From the NCBI GenBank assembly GCA_937901915.1, contig CALGUD010000018.1, positions 1-21,221 of the forward strand: 21,221 nt of DNA. Direction: 5' to 3'. The translations under genes were made by a program, and so were the position numbers. The notes beneath the pieces were generated by a model, which saw nothing but the letters and a program-made list of their open reading frames with translations, searched no databases and was not told the DNA's origin. This DNA comes from an uncultured Flavobacteriaceae bacterium. Its GTDB lineage: Bacteria; Bacteroidota; Bacteroidia; Flavobacteriales; Flavobacteriaceae. This document shows, in pieces, positions 16,497 through 21,221 of the stretch. Position 1 is the stretch's first letter. Each line of letters opens with the position of its first letter.

Positions 16497-17270
16497 ATGA
16501 GAACATTTCTGCCTACTTTAATTTTAATTCTTATTACCTCAGGTGTCTTCGCACAGAAAAAAAGTGACCTTATAGAACAGGTTAATGAACTAAGCTCAGA
16601 ACTTAGAACAACCAAAACCAACTTAGGAGAAACTCAAAGAGATTTAAATATAGCAGAGTCAAAAGCTAAAAACCTGGAAGAACAGATGAATGAACTCAAA
16701 ACTATTAATGAGTCCCTGTTAGAAAATTTAAATACGATGATCTCTACGTCAAATGAAAGATCAAGTAATATTGGAAAAACGTTGGAGGCACTTAAACTAA
16801 AGGAAGCACAAATAAAATTTATTAATGATGCTTTTAGCACCAATGATTCCATAGCTTTATTGGTTCTCACAGACCTGAAAAAAACATTAGGAGAGGATGC
16901 ACGTATTGCTGTTGAGAACGGGTCCGTTTCTGTTTTGATGGATAATGCATTCGTATTTGGAAGCAAGGCAAACAATGCGACTGTGGATGAATCAGCAAAA
17001 ATTTTTTTAGGTAAGGTTGCGGGTTCCATAAATAAGTATACATCGCTTGCAATTTCTATTGAAAGTACTGTAACTGAGAACTGGGGCTTAAGCACTAACA
17101 GAGCTGCAGCAGTCGCTGAAACACTTCAAAATTCTTTTCAGGTAGCTCCGGAACGTCTCTTTGCATTAGGAAAACCAGGATCTTCAGAAGCTATTTATAT
17201 TCGTTTTTCTCCGAAGTTCGATTCGTTTTACTTTAAGGTCAGGGAAAAACTTAAAAACGGAAATAAATAA
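16497..17270 (+). CDS. Degenerate OmpA-like periplasmic protein, paralog of the lipoprotein at 10511
   Basis: This 257-residue protein has a cleavable signal peptide ending in FAQ (about residue 20) and no lipobox. A coiled coil spans about 22-100. The remainder aligns end to end with the lipoprotein at 10511: 'NDAFSTNDSIALLVLTDLK' against 'QDAVTRRDSVNLSLVQSLK', and tails 'FDSFYFKVREKLKNG' against 'VDQFYKMIEDGMKD'. In the OmpA domain the GHTD segment is shortened to 'IESTVTENWGLS', so the peptidoglycan-binding Asp is gone, while the following Arg ('STNRAAAVAETL') remains. The closing NRRTR is also lost. It has probably lost cell-wall binding but kept the fold. It is 23 bp from the next gene, so likely co-transcribed. 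Confidence 0.8.
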   Translation: MRTFLPTLILILITSGVFAQKKSDLIEQVNELSSELRTTKTNLGETQRDLNIAESKAKNLEEQMNELKTINESLLENLNTMISTSNERSSNIGKTLEALKLKEAQIKFINDAFSTNDSIALLVLTDLKKTLGEDARIAVENGSVSVLMDNAFVFGSKANNATVDESAKIFLGKVAGSINKYTSLAISIESTVTENWGLSTNRAAAVAETLQNSFQVAPERLFALGKPGSSEAIYIRFSPKFDSFYFKVREKLKNGNK

Positions 17271-17293
17271 TATACTAAAAAAACTACCCTTTT

Positions 17294-17806
17294 ATGGAGA
17301 GTAAAATAATTGAATTATTTGCATATGCAATACCAACAATAATTACCGGTTTAATTGCTTATTATTTTTTTAATGCACATACCAAAAATGAAGAAGGAAG
17401 AAGGCGTTTTTTACTTCATAAGGAAGCTCAGAAAGACGCGCTTCCTATCAGGTTACAAGCTTATGAACGAATGACTTTATTTTTAGAACGTATAACCCCT
17501 TCAAAACTTTTAATTCGGATTTCACCGCTTTCAAAGGATAAAGACGCATATGAAACCCTTTTAATCAGAAGTATAGAAGATGAATTTGAGCATAACCTGA
17601 CCCAACAGATATATCTTAGTGATGAGTGCTGGAATATAATTCGGGCGGCAAAAAATGCCACTATTCAGCTTATTAGAAAATCAGCAATGAATTCTGATTC
17701 TGCTGACAAATTACGGGAAAATGTACTTAACCAGCTTTTGGAAAAACAACCTCCATCAAATGCGGCTCTTGCATTTATAAAGGATGAAGTTAGCTCCTTA
17801 TGGTAA
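17294..17806 (+). CDS. Membrane-anchored protein of unknown function
   Basis: This 170-residue protein has one N-terminal membrane helix (about 6-26, 'FAYAIPTIITGLIAYYFF') and a charged helical cytosolic part. Conserved-looking patches include 'LPIRLQAYERMTLFLERITP' (about 51-70), 'EDEFEHNLTQQIYLSDECWN' (about 96-115), and a C-terminal 'AALAFIKDEVSSLW'. The same pattern recurs in uncharacterised flavobacterial proteins; I believe a DUF exists for it but cannot confirm the number. No catalytic motif is visible. It follows the degenerate OmpA-like gene by 23 bp, suggesting a joint envelope function. The part encoding QLIRKSAM carries one copy of a 26-bp repeat found again downstream at 18099. 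Confidence 0.7.
   Translation: MESKIIELFAYAIPTIITGLIAYYFFNAHTKNEEGRRRFLLHKEAQKDALPIRLQAYERMTLFLERITPSKLLIRISPLSKDKDAYETLLIRSIEDEFEHNLTQQIYLSDECWNIIRAAKNATIQLIRKSAMNSDSADKLRENVLNQLLEKQPPSNAALAFIKDEVSSLW
17666..17691 (+). repeat. 26-bp direct repeat, copy 1
   Basis: An exact 26-base match to 18099..18124, 433 bp downstream. This copy is coding, inside the gene at 17294. Nine of the twelve bases just before it also match at the second copy. Confidence 0.85.
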
Positions 17807-17830
17807 ATAAGATAAATAATGAAGTTACGC

Positions 17831-17853
17831 GTCAGGTTGAACATAGTCGAACG
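17831..17853 (+). repeat. Dispersed intergenic repeat remnant
   Basis: The string GTCAGGTTGAACATAGTCGA, 25 bp after the stop of the gene at 17294, closely resembles a short element seen many times between genes in flavobacterial and other genomes (GTCAGGTTGAGCnTAGTCGAA-like). Only one copy, without its partner arm, is in this window. The assignment rests on memory of the motif. Confidence 0.35.
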
Positions 17854-17913
17854 AACAGTTTTAATACCTTTTCAGACAGCCTTGTTCTTCTATACTAGAA
17901 ATATAAAATTATT

Positions 17914-18102
17914 TTATTGAGCGCACCAAACAAACCCATCCATAGTATTGCCTGAAAAACCATGTTTTGAAATAGCTTCTTGTAAGTTTCCCGGATGAGT
18001 AGCAGATAATTCTGCATCTGGCTAAGGTACCCTGTTCGCGAAATCTCCTGTAATATCTTGTATGGAATATATATTATAATCTGCAGAATTCCACGATCCA
18101 GC
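17914..18102 (-). pseudogene. Decayed 3' fragment of an unknown gene
   Basis: On the minus strand one frame reads 62 codons from 18102 to a TAA at 17914, interrupted only by a TAG at 18022..18024. The peptide looks coding. Before the stop it reads 'GSWNSADYNIYSIQDITGDF', and after it 'DAELSATHPGNLQEAISKHG' and then 'FSGNTMDGFVWCAQ'. It has no start and begins exactly where the second 26-bp repeat copy begins, with a stop in frame within the repeat. This suggests the C-terminal end of a gene cut by a rearrangement and then mutated. I do not recognise the family. A second frame is also open across the region, which lowers confidence. Confidence 0.4.
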
Positions 18103-18124
18103 TTATTAGAAAATCAGCAATGAA
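18099..18124 (+). repeat. 26-bp direct repeat, copy 2
   Basis: Exact copy of 17666..17691, here non-coding, at the junction between the decayed gene fragment and the susD terminator region. It may be a scar of partial duplication or recombination. Confidence 0.85.
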
Positions 18125-18136
18125 ATGATTTATAGC

Positions 18137-18173
18137 AATAAAAAACCGCCTCATTAAAAATATGAGACGGTTT
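18137..18173 (-). terminator. Terminator after the SusD-like gene
   Basis: AAACCG.CTCAT (18143..18154) pairs with ATGAG.CGGTTT (18162..18173) as 6+5 bp around one mismatch, with a 7-nt loop. On the minus strand the stem is followed by a T-run and lies about 33 bp past the SusD-like stop. The 400-bp gap from 17807 otherwise holds only the repeats and remnants listed. Confidence 0.8.
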
Positions 18174-18206
18174 AAAACTAACAATTCAATAGGATATTAA
18201 AAAATT

Positions 18207-19754
18207 TTAAGGGATATCCCAGAATACCCTTGATGTTAAAAGATCACCTCCTATAGCTGAAGATGCTGCCATATAATTATCCTCGTTTTCAGCAGCTTCT
18301 ACATTTGGATAAGGCATTCTTCTTACAAAGCCACCATTAAGATTATTATTAAACATATTTGGGCTTAAATCCGGCAAACCGGTTCTTCTGAAATTAGCCC
18401 ACGCTTCCATTCCATTATTAATATTCGAAACCCAGTATTGAGTATTAATTAATTCAAGTGCATTACCAGCATCATAGGGTACTTCATCCTCTATATAATC
18501 GTCTATTTGTGCATTTGTTATTGCAGGAAGTGAACCAGGATACAATGACCATTGAGCCATACTAGCTCTTATTCCATCTTCATAATATTGTTCAGGATCT
18601 CCCGAAATCCAACCTCTAAATGCTGCCTCTGCTAAAAGTAACTTAGTTTGAGAACTAGTTACATAAAAAATAGGAGCCAATGCATTTCCTATTGCATCAT
18701 AATTGGGCTGCGAATAATTTAAACCCGTACCCTCACTGCTAGTTCCTCTATAGTCCCCCTTATCCTGAACTGTGATTGAATTATAACCAACAGGAAAACC
18801 AAACTGATTACTTAAGGTAAGGTCTACCTCAGCATCAGGGCCTTGAACAGTGTTTGGGTCAGTATATTTCCCAGAAATGAATGGTGCCCGTGGATCATTA
18901 GTTGCTTTAAGTTCATCTACAAGAGGTTCAGCAAGATAATAAAAATAAGGGTTATTAGTGGCTATTCCATTCATGGGATTATTATATATCTGATTATAAG
19001 CTATATAAGCATCGTCATCACTTGTTTCCATAACCCCTGCATTAAAGGCTTCTGATACAATATCTTCAGCTTTTGCCGGATTGAGTTTAGAATAGCGCAT
19101 CCCCAATCTTAATAACAATGAGTTGGCAAATTTTTTCCACTTTGCTACATCCCCCCCATAAATAAGATCATCAGAAACATTATCTCCTGAGGAGCTTAAA
19201 GCAACTGAAGCTGATTTAAGTTCTTCATATAAATCATCGTAAATAACGGCATCATCATCATATACCGGAGAGTAAATACCTTCCAGGAAAGCTTTACCAG
19301 CCTCAAAGTAAGGAACATCAGCATACGTATCTACCAAGCCCATAAATACATAGGCTTTCCATATACGCATCATATTCCTTAAGTTAGAACTAGATGCATC
19401 GTCAGCTGTTAATTCTATACCTTGAACCAATAATTTGATTGAAGCATTCCCATCCTCAAAAGGTCCAACATAGCTATCATTCCACCTGGGAATATTGAAG
19501 TTATCATTGTCCTGATTAAAATTATGGCCAGATGTTGCACCCAAATCATAAGCGTTCATAAAATGTTGAGCAATGGTGCTTTCACCTTCCCAAAATCCGG
19601 GAAATGTAGCTCTCTGCGCATTTGCAAACAGGAGTGCCGGATCAAGATCTGTGATAGCGTTGGGATTGGTATTTAATTCCTCAAATCCCTTATCACATCC
19701 TGTCAGGGTTAAAAAGAAGCAACATATGAGAATAATGTTTTTTATAGTTTTCAT
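18207..19754 (-). CDS. SusD/RagB-like outer membrane lipoprotein
   Basis: This 515-residue surface lipoprotein should bind a nutrient and close like a lid on a SusC/RagA TonB-dependent channel. The signal peptide ends in a lipobox LTGC (Cys20), followed by 'DKGFEELNTNPNAITDLDPA', the usual opening of the SusD-like_2 group, whose members may bind glycans or peptides. Further typical parts are 'MMRIWKAYVFMGLVDTYADV PYFEA' near 130-155, 'KWKKFANSLLLRLGMRYSK' near 205-225 and 'QTKLLLAEAAFRGW' near 375. Length is normal. The start ATG at 19754 directly precedes the lipoprotein signal. Its partner susC, normally directly upstream on the same strand, is absent; an rRNA lies there instead. The substrate cannot be told. 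Confidence 0.93.
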   Translation of the reverse strand: MKTIKNIILICCFFLTLTGCDKGFEELNTNPNAITDLDPALLFANAQRATFPGFWEGESTIAQHFMNAYDLGATSGHNFNQDNDNFNIPRWNDSYVGPFEDGNASIKLLVQGIELTADDASSSNLRNMMRIWKAYVFMGLVDTYADVPYFEAGKAFLEGIYSPVYDDDAVIYDDLYEELKSASVALSSSGDNVSDDLIYGGDVAKWKKFANSLLLRLGMRYSKLNPAKAEDIVSEAFNAGVMETSDDDAYIAYNQIYNNPMNGIATNNPYFYYLAEPLVDELKATNDPRAPFISGKYTDPNTVQGPDAEVDLTLSNQFGFPVGYNSITVQDKGDYRGTSSEGTGLNYSQPNYDAIGNALAPIFYVTSSQTKLLLAEAAFRGWISGDPEQYYEDGIRASMAQWSLYPGSLPAITNAQIDDYIEDEVPYDAGNALELINTQYWVSNINNGMEAWANFRRTGLPDLSPNMFNNNLNGGFVRRMPYPNVEAAENEDNYMAASSAIGGDLLTSRVFWDIP

Positions 19755-19819
19755 AAAAATCTTTTTAAAATTTAATATTTAATTAAGATTCATATCTCCC
19801 AATCTTTAAGCCCGTTTCA
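19755..19819. other. Probable junction between bacterial and organellar sequence
   Basis: Between the SusD-like start codon and the last recognisable rRNA bases are about 65 AT-rich bases. No SusC C-terminus is readable in any minus-strand frame, and the rRNA helix 44 breaks off without its 3' strand. The exact join cannot be placed by eye. Confidence 0.55.
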
Positions 19820-21135
<1,316 letters not shown>

Positions 21136-21221
21136 TCTAAAAAATATATAAATTTTAAACCAAGGATAAAAAAAATTAAATAAAAAAATGTACCAGCTAA
21201 ATTATTAAAGGTGATTACAAT
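21136..21221. other. AT-rich spacer upstream of the rRNA
   Basis: About 86 very AT-rich bases up to the window end. I see no reliable tRNA, ORF or promoter. It is probably organellar intergenic DNA, if the rRNA assignment holds. Confidence 0.4.

Noticed and set aside
16634..17095. 153-codon minus-strand open frame inside the OmpA-like gene
   Set aside because: It is antisense to a convincing secreted protein with a paralog in the same window; the Ser/Phe/Ile-rich composition is typical of an antisense shadow.
21136..21221. A tRNA next to the organellar rRNA
   Set aside because: The AT-rich stretch does not show a readable cloverleaf; too little sequence remains before the edge.

Overview
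The window is a piece of a Flavobacteriaceae-like Bacteroidota chromosome (about 1..19,800) with a foreign block, probably mitochondrial, at its right end (about 19,815..21,221). The bacterial assignment rests on AT-rich DNA, start codons without Shine-Dalgarno sequences at usable spacing, Bacteroidota-type -7 elements (TAnnTTTG) in front of several genes, a DUF4199 membrane protein, a SusD/RagB lipoprotein, a cysteine-free L31, and the holA / HsdR_N-domain pair usual in this phylum.

Left part (1..2545, all minus strand): the 5' two thirds of rpsA (cut by the window edge), cmk and rpmE. Next (2706..7829, plus strand) is a probable envelope operon: DUF4199 membrane protein, polyprenyl-phosphate type glycosyltransferase, phospho-sugar mutase and an MsbA-like ABC exporter. 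It meets holA tail to tail at a bidirectional terminator. holA is divergent from a small HsdR_N-type nuclease-fold protein, which is followed by a second glycosyltransferase.

Middle part (10,511..17,806): an OmpA-family lipoprotein and a P-II-like regulator, each with its own terminator; a convergent uvrD/pcrA - yciO-type pair; a secreted M20 amidohydrolase; and a second, degenerate OmpA paralog that has lost its peptidoglycan-binding aspartate, followed by a small membrane-anchored protein of unknown function. A 400-bp gap (17,807..18,206) holds a dispersed-repeat remnant, a decayed gene fragment on the minus strand, a 26-bp exact copy of part of the upstream gene, and the terminator of the susD-like gene.

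Right part: a minus-strand SusD-like lipoprotein gene whose expected upstream partner (a SusC/RagA TonB-dependent receptor) is missing. In its place is a minus-strand small-subunit rRNA gene, AT-rich and shortened, with alphaproteobacterial/mitochondrial signatures and no Bacteroidota ones. It stops inside helix 44 just before the susD-like gene. The simplest reading is a chimeric contig joining a flavobacterial genome to the mitochondrial DNA of a eukaryote in the same sample. I did not find a convincing new defence or biosynthetic system. The most notable signals are the rRNA join, the degenerate OmpA pair, the gene remnants, the rpsA leader hairpin and a palindromic shared promoter between holA and the HsdR_N gene.
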